DNA of 64,000 nt from Prado023 sp963697345 (GTDB taxonomy: Bacteria; Actinomycetota; Actinomycetes; S36-B12; CAIYMF01). Both the position numbers and the translations under genes were made by a program. The stretch covers positions 62,001-126,000 of the forward strand of contig CAVONS010000010.1 of NCBI GenBank assembly GCA_963697345.1, read 5' to 3'. Positions 8,534 through 18,866 of this stretch are shown piece by piece. Numbering within the stretch: position 1 is the first letter of the stretch; each line of letters starts with the position of its first letter. A model generated the notes under the pieces. It searched no databases, was not told where the DNA came from, and worked only from the letters and a program-made list of their open reading frames with translations.

Positions 8534-8686
8534 GGAACCTCCCAATCGTCGGGTGGCGGCGCGGCCACCCACGAAGCCCAAGACTATGGAGCGAGACGTG
8601 CCCGGGTCGCGGTGAGCGACGATGGGACGCCCCATCGCGCCCCACACCTGGCCGGTGTCTGCCGCGCGACATGTCATCATGTGCCG

Positions 8687-9919
8687 ATGACCGGCTCGAC
8701 CCTCTACAGACGCCTGCCCAACGGTTCGTGGGCGTCGGAGCGGGAGGACCTGGCCGCGGGTGGCTCCGATGACGGGCCCGACGAGCCCGCAGGGCCCGCA
8801 GCGGTCGCGGCACCGGTGGCGGTGGGTGCGTCGGCTGCCGCCGCTCAGGCGTCCGCGGCGCCGTCAGGGGCAGGGGGCGCTCCGCCCGCAGGGCCGCCCC
8901 AGCAGACGATCGCCCGCCCGACGCCGCCGTCCAAGCCGCGCCGCAAGCGATGGGGCTTCCTCCGCATCCTCCGCTGGGCTGTCGGGGCCTATGTCGCGTG
9001 GTGGGTGTTCCTGATGATCTACGCGGGCACCTCACTGACCAAGGTCGACGCCTCGTCGCCGGACCCGATCGCGGAGACGAGCGGGTCCGTGTGGCTCCTC
9101 GTCGGGTCGGACAGCCGTGAGGGGCTGACGGCCAAGCAGCAGCGGAGGCTGCGCACGGGCAACACCGAGGGCAAGCGCACCGACACGATCATGCTGGTGC
9201 ACCAGGAGTTCGGGCAGGCGCCGACCCTGGTCTCCATCCCACGCGACTCGTGGGTCACGATCCCGGAGCACATCGCAACCGACGGCGAGCTGACGGAAGC
9301 GCGCGGCGGCAAGATCAACTCCGCATTCGCCTACGGCGGGGCCCCCCTGCTCGCCGAGACGATCGAGTACAACACCGGCCTGCACGTGGACCACTACATG
9401 GAGGTCGGGTTCGCCGGCATCGTCTACATGACCGATGCCGTGGGCGGGATCGACGCCTGCTTCGAGGACGCCGTCACGGACCAGAACAGCGGACTCGACG
9501 TCGAAGCCGGGTGCACCACGCTCGATGGCCCCCAGTCGCTGGCGTGGGTCCGGATGCGCTACGCGGACCCCAAGGGCGACCTCGGGCGGATCGAGCGCCA
9601 GCAGCAGTACATGGCATCGATGGTGGACGAGATCGTCAGTGTCCAGACGGTGCTCAACCCGGTGCGACAGTGGCGGATCGTCAACGCCGTGCTGGACTCC
9701 GTGGTCGTCGGTGAGGGCACGGGGATGTTCAACCTGGGCAGCATCGGGTTCGGCATGGCCCGTATCGCCACAGGTGGCGGCGAGGTCACGACCGTCCCCA
9801 TCGACGACTCCGACCACTGGGAGAACGGCCAGTGGGTCATCAAGTGGGACACCGCTGAGTCCGATCAGCTGTTCTCCTCGATGGGCGGACACACACCCCA
9901 GGCCTCCGTCGACCAGTAG
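8687..9919 (+). CDS. LytR-CpsA-Psr (LCP) family cell-wall glycopolymer ligase
   Basis: 410 residues. A disordered Ala/Pro-rich cytoplasmic N-terminus (1-85) and a basic PRRKR stretch precede a single transmembrane helix at about 95-113. The extracytoplasmic LCP domain carries the family markers GSDSREGL (140-147), RTDTIMLVH (164-172) and SIPRDSWV (183-190). LCP enzymes transfer polyisoprenyl-linked glycopolymers to peptidoglycan. A GTG at 8681 is an alternative start. The frame is open far upstream, but that part is antisense to pgm and not protein-like. It is divergent from pgm. Confidence 0.92.
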   Translation: MTGSTLYRRLPNGSWASEREDLAAGGSDDGPDEPAGPAAVAAPVAVGASAAAAQASAAPSGAGGAPPAGPPQQTIARPTPPSKPRRKRWGFLRILRWAVGAYVAWWVFLMIYAGTSLTKVDASSPDPIAETSGSVWLLVGSDSREGLTAKQQRRLRTGNTEGKRTDTIMLVHQEFGQAPTLVSIPRDSWVTIPEHIATDGELTEARGGKINSAFAYGGAPLLAETIEYNTGLHVDHYMEVGFAGIVYMTDAVGGIDACFEDAVTDQNSGLDVEAGCTTLDGPQSLAWVRMRYADPKGDLGRIERQQQYMASMVDEIVSVQTVLNPVRQWRIVNAVLDSVVVGEGTGMFNLGSIGFGMARIATGGGEVTTVPIDDSDHWENGQWVIKWDTAESDQLFSSMGGHTPQASVDQ

Positions 9920-9974
9920 GCCGGCCACGCGGGTCTTGCAGCGCCGGGACGAGGGCAGTCGCCAGCCCGAGCCT

Positions 9975-9986
9975 TGTCCGCGGACA
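9975..9986. promoter_or_regulatory. Perfect 12-bp palindrome upstream of purS
   Basis: TGTCCGCGGACA is fully self-complementary and sits 57 bp before the purS start. A TAGGCT -10-like hexamer follows at 10000-10005. An operator for the purine operon is a reasonable guess, with no further support. Confidence 0.35.
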
Positions 9987-10042
9987 GGGGATGCCGAAGT
10001 AGGCTGTCCCCAGCACTTTCTCGCACACCACCAGGAGTTGCC

Positions 10043-10375
10043 GTGGCCCGCGTCGTCGTGGACGTCATGCTCAAGCCCGAGATCCTCGACCCGCAGGGAC
10101 GGGCGGTGATGGGGGCCCTGGGTCGCTTGGGTCTGGCCGGCGTCTCGTCGGTCCGCCAGGGCAAGCGCTTCGAGCTCGAGGTCGAGGGTGAGATCGACGA
10201 GGACCTCTCGGAGCGCCTGCACGAGATTGCCGCCTCGCTGCTGAGCAATCCCGTGATCGAGGACTACGAGATCTACGAGGAGGGCGACGAGGTCGCCTGC
10301 GACTGTGACGACTGCACCTGCGAGCCTTCGGGCGCGGTCGACATCGAGGTGTCGACGGCGGCGGAGCGGGCCTGA
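10043..10375 (+). CDS. purS: Phosphoribosylformylglycinamidine synthase subunit PurS, with a cysteine-rich tail
   Basis: Small structural subunit of the three-part FGAM synthase (PurSQL). Residues 1-80 match PurS: MARVVVDVMLKPEILDPQG at the N-terminus, then RQGKRFELE, and NPVIEDYEI near 69-78. The start is a GTG preceded by AGGAG. The usual protein is about 80-85 residues. This one has 110 because of an acidic tail with four cysteines at 86, 88, 91 and 93 (CDCDDCTC), an arrangement that could bind metal. The stop overlaps the purQ start (TGATG), so the two are coupled. Confidence 0.95.
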   Translation: MARVVVDVMLKPEILDPQGRAVMGALGRLGLAGVSSVRQGKRFELEVEGEIDEDLSERLHEIAASLLSNPVIEDYEIYEEGDEVACDCDDCTCEPSGAVDIEVSTAAERA

Positions 10376-11078
10376 TGCGCATCGGTGTGGTGACCTTCCC
10401 GGGGTCGCTGGACGACCGTGATGCTGCGCGCGCGGTCCGTATCGCCGGGGGCGAGCCCATCGCCCTCTGGCACGCCGATGCTGACCTCCAGGGTGTGGAC
10501 GCCGTGGTCCTGCCCGGCGGCTTCTCCTACGGCGACTACCTGCGCTGTGGCGCGATCAGCCGGTTCGCCCCGGCGATGGACTCCATCATCGCGGCCGCTG
10601 GCCAGGGGCTGCCGGTGCTCGGCATCTGCAACGGCTTCCAGATCCTCTGCGAATCCCACCTGCTCCCCGGAGCGCTGACGCGCAACGCCGGACTGCACTT
10701 CGTCTGCCGCGACCAGGAGCTCGAGATCGCCAACGCCACCACCCCGTGGACGCGGGACTACGAGGCCGGGCAGCGGATCGTCGTCCCGTTGAAGAACGGC
10801 GAGGGCCGCTACCAGGCCGACGCGGCCACCCTCGATGCACTGGAGGCCGAGGGCCGTGTCATCGCCTACTACTCCGACCTCAACCCGAACGGCTCGCAGC
10901 GCGACATCGCCGGGATCTGCAACGAGGCGGGCAATGTCGTGGGCCTGATGCCCCATCCTGAGCACGCCGTGGAGGACCTCACCGGTCCCGGCATCGACGG
11001 CCTGGGGTTCTTCACCTCGATCCTGACCCATCTCGCGGCCGGCGGCTCCGTGGCCGGTGCCCCGCAGGGAGCCCACGC

Positions 11079-11082
<4 letters not shown>
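10375..11082 (+). CDS. purQ: Phosphoribosylformylglycinamidine synthase, glutaminase subunit
   Basis: Class I glutamine amidotransferase, 235 residues. It releases ammonia from glutamine for PurL in the fourth step of purine synthesis. The catalytic nucleophile is Cys85 in GICNGFQ, and the His-Glu of the triad is in MPHPEHAVE near the C-terminus. PGGFSYGDYLR is the family signature. It overlaps purS by one base and purL by four. Confidence 0.97.
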
Positions 11083-13379
<2,297 letters not shown>

Positions 13380-13403
13380 CCTCCCGCGACGTTCTCGCTG
13401 TTC

Positions 13404-13465
13404 GTGCTTCCCTTCCGGCTTGGTGCTTCCGTTCCGACGGAAGCACCAAGCGCCCCGGGAAGCAC
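13404..13465. repeat. Nested palindrome 1 (GCTTCC/GGAAGC family), purL-YdeI junction
   Basis: The inner arms, 13419-13432 and 13437-13450, form a perfect 14-bp stem with a TCCG loop (core GGTGCTTCCGT). The outer arms GTGCTTCCC (13404-13412) and GGGAAGCAC (13457-13465) add 9 bp. This is the first of four related palindromes, one at each junction of the three-gene island between purL and purF. It could also terminate purL transcription. Confidence 0.75.
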
Positions 13466-13502
13466 CGGTGCCCGCGAGCCTCTGGCGTGGCAGGATCGCT
13501 GA

Positions 13503-14078
13503 ATGGGCCTCGATGATCTCGAGCAGGTGATGGTCACGTCCCGGGCGGAGTTGCGGGCGTGGTTGGCGCAGAACTCGCAGACGTCACCGAGCATCTGGTT
13601 GGTGACCTACAAGAAGTCGACGGGTCTGCCCGCCCCCAGCTACGACGAGATCGTCGAGGAGGTCCTCTGCTTCGGCTGGATCGACTCCACCGTTCGGGGT
13701 CGCGACGAGCAGTCCTCGATGATCCTGCTCGCCGCGCGCAAGCCGACCTCGACCTGGTCGGCGACGAACAAGGCGCGCGTGGAGCGGTTGCTGCGCTCGG
13801 GGCTGATGACCGATCGCGGCATCAAGGCGATCGAGGTGGCGAAGTCGAACGGATCGTGGGAGATCCTCGACCCTGTGGAGCGTCTCGAGGTTCCCGACGA
13901 CCTGGCCGCCGCGCTGGACGCGGTGCCTCAGGCGCGAGGGTTCTTCGACTCGATGCCGCCAGGAGCGCGCAAGCAGCACCTGTGGTTCGTGGTCTCGGCG
14001 AAGCGGCCGGAAACCCGGGCGGCGCGGATTGAACGGATCGTGGCTGAGAACGCCGAGGGCCGCCGCGCAGCGGGTTGA
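13503..14078 (+). CDS. YdeI/OmpD-associated (OmdA) family protein
   Basis: 191-residue cytosolic protein. Family markers are WLVTYKKSTG, the SYDEIVEEVLCFGWIDS block, and RKPTSTWSATNKARVERL. In E. coli, YdeI has been tied to peptide or bacteriocin resistance, but the biochemical role of the family is unknown. The start ATG is the only good one. Weak signals precede it (AGGA at 9 nt; CAGGAT 6 nt upstream). It is the first of three genes that separate purL from purF. Confidence 0.8.
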   Translation: MGLDDLEQVMVTSRAELRAWLAQNSQTSPSIWLVTYKKSTGLPAPSYDEIVEEVLCFGWIDSTVRGRDEQSSMILLAARKPTSTWSATNKARVERLLRSGLMTDRGIKAIEVAKSNGSWEILDPVERLEVPDDLAAALDAVPQARGFFDSMPPGARKQHLWFVVSAKRPETRAARIERIVAENAEGRRAAG

Positions 14079-14151
14079 GCGCCCGCCAGCCCGCGGCCCC
14101 CCGCACCCGCCGCTTCTCGCTTCCCCTTCCCCTTCCTGCCTCTCCGCCCGT

Positions 14152-14181
14152 CTCGTGCTTCCGCCTGGACGGAAGCCCGAG
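14152..14181. repeat. Palindrome 2 (GCTTCC/GGAAGC family)
   Basis: CTCGTGCTTCCG (14152-14163) pairs with CGGAAGCCCGAG (14170-14181), 11 of 12 positions. It lies between two convergent genes, so it may serve as a bidirectional terminator. A further GGAAGC-containing half repeat follows at 14190-14203. Confidence 0.65.
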
Positions 14182-14222
14182 AGACTGTCGGAAGCGCGGA
14201 AGCCGAGGGATATCAGGGCACG

Positions 14223-15143
14223 TCAGGGGAGGCGGGCCAGGGCGACGTGGATGCGTCGCCGGAGGGCGCGCTCGTCCCACAGGTCCGCCCATGCGATGTG
14301 GATCACCACATACCCCCGTTCGATGAGGGCGTCGTCGCGCCGCTTCTCCTGCCAGTGCGCGGCTGCGGGGTCGTCATGCAGCGTGTACTTGGCGCGTCCG
14401 TCGAACTCCACCACGGTCCGATCGCCCAGCAGGAAGTCCACCCGCGCGCTGCCGACCCACACCTGCTCGCGCACCTCCAAACCCATCCGCTGGAGCCGTA
14501 GGCGCAGCAGGCTCTCACCGGGGCTCTCTGCCAGCCGGCTGACCTTCAGGTGCAACCGGCGGGCACGCCCGACTCCGGGTTGCCGGGGCAACTGTGCGGC
14601 GGCTGTACGCAGGTCAGCCGCGGTGATCAGGTCGGCACGTAGCGCGGCATCGGCGATGGCCACGCCCCAGTCGTGATCGAGCAGTCGCGCGCAGTCCAGC
14701 ACCGTGAGCAGGGGCTCAGTCGCGCTGACGCCGTCCACCTCGCGGATACAGTCGGCGCGGACCGGAAGCGAGTGCATCCGGTAGCCGGTGCCGGACTTGG
14801 GGCGTCCCACGCGCTGGCTGCTCGGCGACACATGCACGGTGTGGAGGTGGGCGTCCAGGAGGGGGAGTGCCCAGAGGTTGGCCGCGCTGACATGGCTGAC
14901 CACAACGCGTGTCACTCGTCCCAGCACTGCCTCCGTCCGCAGGCGGTGGACTTGTTCGAGAGTCAGCCCGGTGGTCTCGGCGTACGTGCCCGGCGCGAGC
15001 CTGGTCATGGCGCCGAGGACCTCGCGGATCGCGCGCGGGGGCAGGCCACGCAGTTCGAGGTCGCGGCGCGTGACGATCGCTGGGAGTTCCACGCCCCGAT
15101 GGTGAGCCAGCATCCACTGGCAAGCGCCCCACCCGAGGTGCAT
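14223..15143 (-). CDS. AbiEi-like antitoxin domain protein with C-terminal DUF559 nuclease-fold domain
   Basis: 306 residues. The N-terminal third has a winged-helix-like region (AIVTRRDLELRGLPPRAIR) found in actinobacterial proteins annotated as type IV toxin-antitoxin AbiEi-family antitoxin domain. The C-terminal 100 residues resemble DUF559 and Vsr-like PD-(D/E)xK nucleases: VDFLLGDRTVVEFDGRAKY gives Asp235 and Glu246 with Lys252 just beyond. No AbiEii-type nucleotidyltransferase toxin is adjacent, so it is an orphan. The start is uncertain: 15143 gives the longest homologous N-terminus, and 15113 is the alternative. The frame remains open far upstream, but across purF antisense. Confidence 0.72.
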   Translation of the reverse strand: MHLGWGACQWMLAHHRGVELPAIVTRRDLELRGLPPRAIREVLGAMTRLAPGTYAETTGLTLEQVHRLRTEAVLGRVTRVVVSHVSAANLWALPLLDAHLHTVHVSPSSQRVGRPKSGTGYRMHSLPVRADCIREVDGVSATEPLLTVLDCARLLDHDWGVAIADAALRADLITAADLRTAAAQLPRQPGVGRARRLHLKVSRLAESPGESLLRLRLQRMGLEVREQVWVGSARVDFLLGDRTVVEFDGRAKYTLHDDPAAAHWQEKRRDDALIERGYVVIHIAWADLWDERALRRRIHVALARLP

Positions 15144-15195
15144 CTGTGGACAACGCCCCACGCGGCGCGAGAGCAGGTCGCGCTTCCGCGCTGCG

Positions 15196-15244
15196 CTCGT
15201 GCTTCCGGACGGACGCGGGCACGAGGGCAAAGTGGAAGCACGAG
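15196..15244. repeat. Palindrome 3 (GCTTCC/GGAAGC family)
   Basis: CTCGTGCTTCC (15196-15206) and GGAAGCACGAG (15234-15244) form a perfect 11-bp stem with a 27-nt loop. It lies between the SCP_3 gene and the AbiEi-like gene, both on the minus strand. Confidence 0.7.
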
Positions 15245-15256
15245 TGGGCGTGGTGG

Positions 15257-15652
15257 TCAGGGGCTGCCCAGCGTGAGTGGGGGGTCGAGCAGCGGGAGCC
15301 AGGGCGTGAGGTCGGCGCGCTGACCGCTGGCCCGCACCCGCCCGGACTGCCGTGCCTCGGTCCATGAGAGGCCGCCGGTGGCCAGTGCCAACCACGTCGC
15401 GGGGTCTATCTCGACGACCGCCGAGGGAGTGCCTCTGCGGTGCACCGGGCCGGGGACGGCCTGGACCGCAGCGAACGGCGGGATCCGGACCTCGACGGAG
15501 TACCCGGGTGCGCGGGTGGTGAGCAACTGCAGGGTGTACCGCACGGCAAGCCTCTGGGTGGCGTGGTCCGCGGGCTCCGCCGCACTGGTGCCGCCAACGC
15601 TCGCCCGGACAGCGGCAAGGCCGTCCGCGTCGGGGATTCGTGAGCGGGCCAC
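15257..15652 (-). CDS. SCP_3-type sterol carrier family protein
   Basis: 131 residues corresponding to the C-terminal SCP_3 (bacterial sterol-carrier-protein orthologue) domain. Recognisable blocks are SVEVRIPPFAAVQ, RRGTPSAVVEIDPATWLALATG and ASGQRADL. In Streptomyces a longer protein with an extra N-terminal domain commonly neighbours purF. Here only the SCP_3 part is encoded, starting at GTG 15652, which stands 6 nt after GACAAT. The ligand is unknown. It is divergent from purF. Confidence 0.8.
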   Translation of the reverse strand: MARSRIPDADGLAAVRASVGGTSAAEPADHATQRLAVRYTLQLLTTRAPGYSVEVRIPPFAAVQAVPGPVHRRGTPSAVVEIDPATWLALATGGLSWTEARQSGRVRASGQRADLTPWLPLLDPPLTLGSP

Positions 15653-15658
15653 CCCCGG

Positions 15659-15664
15659 ATTGTC
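15659..15664 (-). promoter_or_regulatory. Candidate -10 element, leaderless SCP_3 gene
   Basis: GACAAT on the minus strand, 6 nt before the GTG at 15652. Confidence 0.35.
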
Positions 15665-15697
15665 CCCGATGCGCGCCCGTCCCGCCCAAACGCCGCC

Positions 15698-15807
15698 CTC
15701 GTGCTTCTCGGCCTGGCTCGTGCCTCGATCCCGACGGAAGCGCCAAGTCCTGCCGGAAGCACGAGCGGCGCGTGGCACGAGCGGCGCGTAGAGCACGAGT
15801 GGCGCGT
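15698..15807. repeat. Palindrome 4 plus a threefold 15-bp repeat in the SCP_3/purF divergent region
   Basis: CTCGTGCTTC (15698-15707) and GAAGCACGAG (15756-15765) form a perfect 10-bp stem of the same family as the three palindromes upstream. The right arm runs into three near-identical copies of GCACGAGYGGCGCGT starting at 15759, 15775 and 15793. The block lies between the divergent starts of SCP_3 and purF, so it could affect expression of either. Confidence 0.65.
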
Positions 15808-15844
15808 GGGCGCCCGGGCGTGCACCGGTGCGGGTGTGGGCACC

Positions 15845-15850
15845 TAGACT
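15845..15850 (+). promoter_or_regulatory. -10 element of a leaderless purF transcript
   Basis: TAGACT stands exactly 7 nt before the GTG at 15858, with no Shine-Dalgarno sequence. purF therefore seems to have its own promoter, separate from purSQL. Confidence 0.5.
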
Positions 15851-15857
15851 GCACCTC

Positions 15858-17345
15858 GTGGCGCGCGGCGACGGAATGCTCACCCACGAGCTCGACCCCC
15901 ACGATCAGGGGCCACAGGACGCATGTGGTGTGTTCGGGGTCTGGGCGCGTGACGAGGACGTGGCGAAGCTGACGTACTTCGGCCTCTACGCGCTGCAGCA
16001 CCGGGGCCAGGAGTCTGCCGGGATGGCGGTCAGCGATGGCCACCAGACCCTCGTGTTCAAGGAGATGGGCCTGGTCTCCCAGGTGTTCACCGAGGGGGCG
16101 CTTGCCTCCCTGCGCGGCCACGTGGCCGTGGGCCACTGCCGCTACTCCACCACGGGGTCGAGCGTGTGGGCCAACGCACAGCCGACGTTCCGCGGCACGG
16201 CCACCGGCCACCTCGCGCTGGGCCACAACGGGAACCTCACCAACACCCACGAGCTGGCCGTGCGTGTTGCCGAGGCGGAGCTCAGCTCGGGTGTGCTCCC
16301 GCTGGGCACCGCGATGCACTCGACGTCGGACACTGAGCTGCTCACGGCGCTGCTGGCCGCCCATCCCGGCGAGTCCCTGCTCCAGGCGGCCGTGGATGAG
16401 CTGCCTCATGTCCGTGGGGCGTTCAGCCTGGTGTTCATGGATGACACCACGCTCTACGCCGCCCGCGATGCGCAGGGCATCCGCCCCCTGGTGATCGGCC
16501 GGCTGGAACGTGGCGGCTGGGTCGTTGCCTCGGAGTCGGCCGCCCTGGACATCGTGGGTGCCACCTTCGTGCGCGAGGTCGAGCCAGGTGAGGTCGTCTC
16601 GATCGATGAGCGCGGGCTGATCAGCGACCGGTTCGCCCCCGCTGAGCCCAAGGGATGCCTCTTCGAGTTCGTCTACCTGGCTCGCCCGGACACCCGGATC
16701 GCCGATCGCAGCGTGCACGCGACACGCGTCGAGATCGGTCGGACGCTGGCGCGCGAGCACCCCGTCGACGCCGACCTCGTGATCCCCACGCCTGAGTCCG
16801 GGACCCCCGCGGCGGTCGGCTACGCGCAGGCCAGCGGGATCCCCTTCGCGCAGGGCCTGGTCAAGAACGCCTACGTCGGGCGCACGTTCATCCAGCCGTC
16901 CCAGACGATCAGGCAGCTCGGGATCCGGCTCAAGCTGAACCCCTTGCGCGACGTCATCGAGGGCAAGCGCCTCGTGGTCGTCGATGACTCCATCGTGCGC
17001 GGGAACACCCAGCGCGCGATCGTCCGGATGCTGCGTGAGTCGGGCGCCGCCGAGGTTCATGTGCGCATCTCGAGTCCACCTGTCCTGTGGCCGTGCTTCT
17101 ACGGGATCGACTTCGCGACCCGCACGGAGCTGATCGCCCACGACCGTGATGTCGAGCAGATCCGTGCCTCCCTGGGTGCTGACTCCCTGGGCTACGTGTC
17201 CCTGGATGGCCTGACCGCAGCAACGTCGCTGGGTGCGGAGAACCTCTGCCGTGCATGCTTCGACGGTGTGTATCCCATCGCGTTGCCTGAGCCGGAGCAG
17301 CTCGGCAAGCACCTGCTGGAGGTCGCCGAGGTGAGCGGGGCGTGA
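15858..17345 (+). CDS. purF: Amidophosphoribosyltransferase
   Basis: Committed step of purine synthesis: PRPP plus glutamine to phosphoribosylamine. 495 residues. An N-terminal Ntn-type glutaminase follows a propeptide of about 22 residues; the nucleophile is Cys23 in DACGVFG, exposed on self-cleavage. The C-terminal PRTase domain has the PRPP loop VVVDDSIVRGNT. Cysteines in KGCLFEF, WPCFYGID and NLCRACFDG match the positions of the 4Fe-4S ligands in the Bacillus type. The GTG at 15858 fits the -10 spacing and the family N-terminus; ATG at 15876 is an alternative. The stop overlaps purM. Confidence 0.96.
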   Translation: MARGDGMLTHELDPHDQGPQDACGVFGVWARDEDVAKLTYFGLYALQHRGQESAGMAVSDGHQTLVFKEMGLVSQVFTEGALASLRGHVAVGHCRYSTTGSSVWANAQPTFRGTATGHLALGHNGNLTNTHELAVRVAEAELSSGVLPLGTAMHSTSDTELLTALLAAHPGESLLQAAVDELPHVRGAFSLVFMDDTTLYAARDAQGIRPLVIGRLERGGWVVASESAALDIVGATFVREVEPGEVVSIDERGLISDRFAPAEPKGCLFEFVYLARPDTRIADRSVHATRVEIGRTLAREHPVDADLVIPTPESGTPAAVGYAQASGIPFAQGLVKNAYVGRTFIQPSQTIRQLGIRLKLNPLRDVIEGKRLVVVDDSIVRGNTQRAIVRMLRESGAAEVHVRISSPPVLWPCFYGIDFATRTELIAHDRDVEQIRASLGADSLGYVSLDGLTAATSLGAENLCRACFDGVYPIALPEPEQLGKHLLEVAEVSGA

Positions 17346-18451
17346 CCGAGCCGGGAGCACCCGCTGCGGGCGCCACGTATGCAGCTGCTGGCGTGGATGT
17401 CGAGGCCGGCGAGCGGGCCGTCGAGCTCATGCGCGCCTCCATCGCCCGGGCACAGCGCCCGGAGGTGGTCGGTGCGGTGGGCGGCTTCGCCGGGCTCTTC
17501 GACGCGTCAGCGCTGACCCGGTATCGACATCCGCTGCTTGCCACGTCCACCGATGGGGTCGGTACCAAGATCGACGTTGCCCGCAGGATGGACGTGCACG
17601 ACACGATCGGCATCGACCTCGTGGCCATGGTGGTCGACGACCTGGTCGTCTGCGGTGCCGAGCCGTTGTTCATGACCGACTACATCGCGGTGGGAAGCGT
17701 GGTGCCCGACCGCGTCGCGGCCATCGTCACGGGGATCGCCGAGGGCTGCCGGCAGGCAGGGGTGGCACTGCTGGGCGGCGAGACCGCCGAGCACCCCGGA
17801 CTGCTCGCCCCCGATGAGTACGACGTCGCGGGTGCTGGGACCGGGGTCGTCGAGGCAGACAGCCTGCTGGGTCCTGATCTGGTGTGCGACGGCGACGTGC
17901 TGGTCGCCATGGCATCCAGCGGCCTGCACTCCAATGGCTACTCGCTTGCGCGCCACGTCCTCTTCGAGCGGGCCGGTTGGGTTCTGGACCGCCACGTCCC
18001 GGAACTTGGTCGGACGCTCGGCGAGGAGATGCTCGAGCCAACGCGGATCTACACCCTGGACCTGCTCGACCTCATCGCTGCGGGCGGTGTGCACGCCATC
18101 TCCCACATCACCGGTGGTGGGATCGCCGCCAACGTGGCCCGCGTCCTGCCGGCCGGCATGCACGGTGAGATCGCGCGTGCCACGTGGACGCCGGCACCGA
18201 TCTTCGGACTCATCGGCGAGCTCGGGGGAGTCTCCCTGCGCGAGCGGGAGCGCACGTTCAACGAGGGGCTGGGCATGGTCGCGGTGATGGCCCCGGAGTC
18301 CGTGGCCGACGGTGTGCGCCGGTTGGCGTCCCGAGGCGTGCACGCCTGGGTCTGTGGGCACGTGCGCGCCAGCAGGCGGGGTGACTCCTCAGATGCCCCT
18401 GCCAAGGGGGGCACGGGCGGGACTGTCACACTGGTCGGCGAGCACGCCTGA
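17342..18451 (+). CDS. purM: Phosphoribosylformylglycinamidine cyclo-ligase (AIR synthetase)
   Basis: Fifth step of purine synthesis, ATP-dependent closure of the imidazole ring. 369 residues. Typical blocks are STDGVGTKIDVA, DLVVCGAEPLFMTDYIA, LLGGETAEHPG and HITGGGIAANVARVLP. A GTG start overlaps the purF stop by 4 bp. The last 25 residues are a Gly/Ser-rich extension with no obvious function. Confidence 0.96.
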   Translation: MTEPGAPAAGATYAAAGVDVEAGERAVELMRASIARAQRPEVVGAVGGFAGLFDASALTRYRHPLLATSTDGVGTKIDVARRMDVHDTIGIDLVAMVVDDLVVCGAEPLFMTDYIAVGSVVPDRVAAIVTGIAEGCRQAGVALLGGETAEHPGLLAPDEYDVAGAGTGVVEADSLLGPDLVCDGDVLVAMASSGLHSNGYSLARHVLFERAGWVLDRHVPELGRTLGEEMLEPTRIYTLDLLDLIAAGGVHAISHITGGGIAANVARVLPAGMHGEIARATWTPAPIFGLIGELGGVSLRERERTFNEGLGMVAVMAPESVADGVRRLASRGVHAWVCGHVRASRRGDSSDAPAKGGTGGTVTLVGEHA

Positions 18452-18485
18452 ACGACGTGCCCGGGCGCAGACAGCGCGCGACCCC

Positions 18486-18507
18486 ACCACGACCAGCTGA
18501 TCGTGGG
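18486..18507. terminator. Probable bidirectional terminator between purM and DUF3073 gene
   Basis: CCACGACCAG-CTGATCGTGG is a near-perfect inverted repeat (9 of 10 pairs) in the gap between two convergent genes. There is no clear T-tract. Confidence 0.35.
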
Positions 18508-18533
18508 TCTGGCCCTCGTCGGAGCGCGACGGA

Positions 18534-18740
18534 CTAGACGTCCTCGTCGTCGTCCTCGACGTACTTGGCGTAGGGATCGTCCTCGAAGTCGGAGTCGTCG
18601 GCGAAGCCCTCGGGATCTTCGGGTGCACCCGGGGATCCCGCGAGCTCGGCCTGGAGTCGCTCCAGGTCCGTGGTGGGCCCGCCGTACTTCAACTGGCGAG
18701 CGACCTTCGTCTGCTTGGCCTTGGCTCGGCCGCGCCCCAT
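18534..18740 (-). CDS. DUF3073 family protein
   Basis: 68 residues. A basic N-terminus (MGRGRAKAKQTKVARQLKY) is followed by a very acidic tail (YAKYVEDDDEDV). It is a small actinobacterial protein of unknown function, usually encoded next to purM and bldC, as here. The ATG at 18740 follows GGAGG at good spacing. Confidence 0.9.
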   Translation of the reverse strand: MGRGRAKAKQTKVARQLKYGGPTTDLERLQAELAGSPGAPEDPEGFADDSDFEDDPYAKYVEDDDEDV

Positions 18741-18838
18741 GGCTCGACCCCCTCCTCCGGTGCATTCCCGGGCGGTGCGTGTGCTCCGGCATGACACGTC
18801 ACATGCGCCCCACTGCGCCGGGCGCGATCACGGTCATA

Positions 18839-18866
18839 CTACTAGGCCGGTCGCGCTGGCGCTCAA
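18839..18866 (-). promoter_or_regulatory. Candidate promoter of the DUF3073 gene
   Basis: On the minus strand, TTGAGC (18861-18866), a 16-nt spacer, then TAGTAG (18839-18844). It stands about 100 bp before the DUF3073 start. The 340-bp gap from 18741 to 19081 otherwise holds no gene. Toward bldC it contains GTTC-TGT-GAAC at 19052-19062, a possible operator. Confidence 0.4.

Noticed and set aside
6950..8686. Upstream open extension of the LCP gene over pgm
   Set aside because: It lies antisense to a clearly real pgm gene, and LCP-like features begin only after 8687.
15144..17360. Upstream open extension of the AbiEi-like frame (to more than 1000 residues) across purF on the opposite strand
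   Set aside because: It is antisense to purF and SCP_3, low in protein-like composition, and arises from GC-rich third positions. Homology begins only at about 15143.
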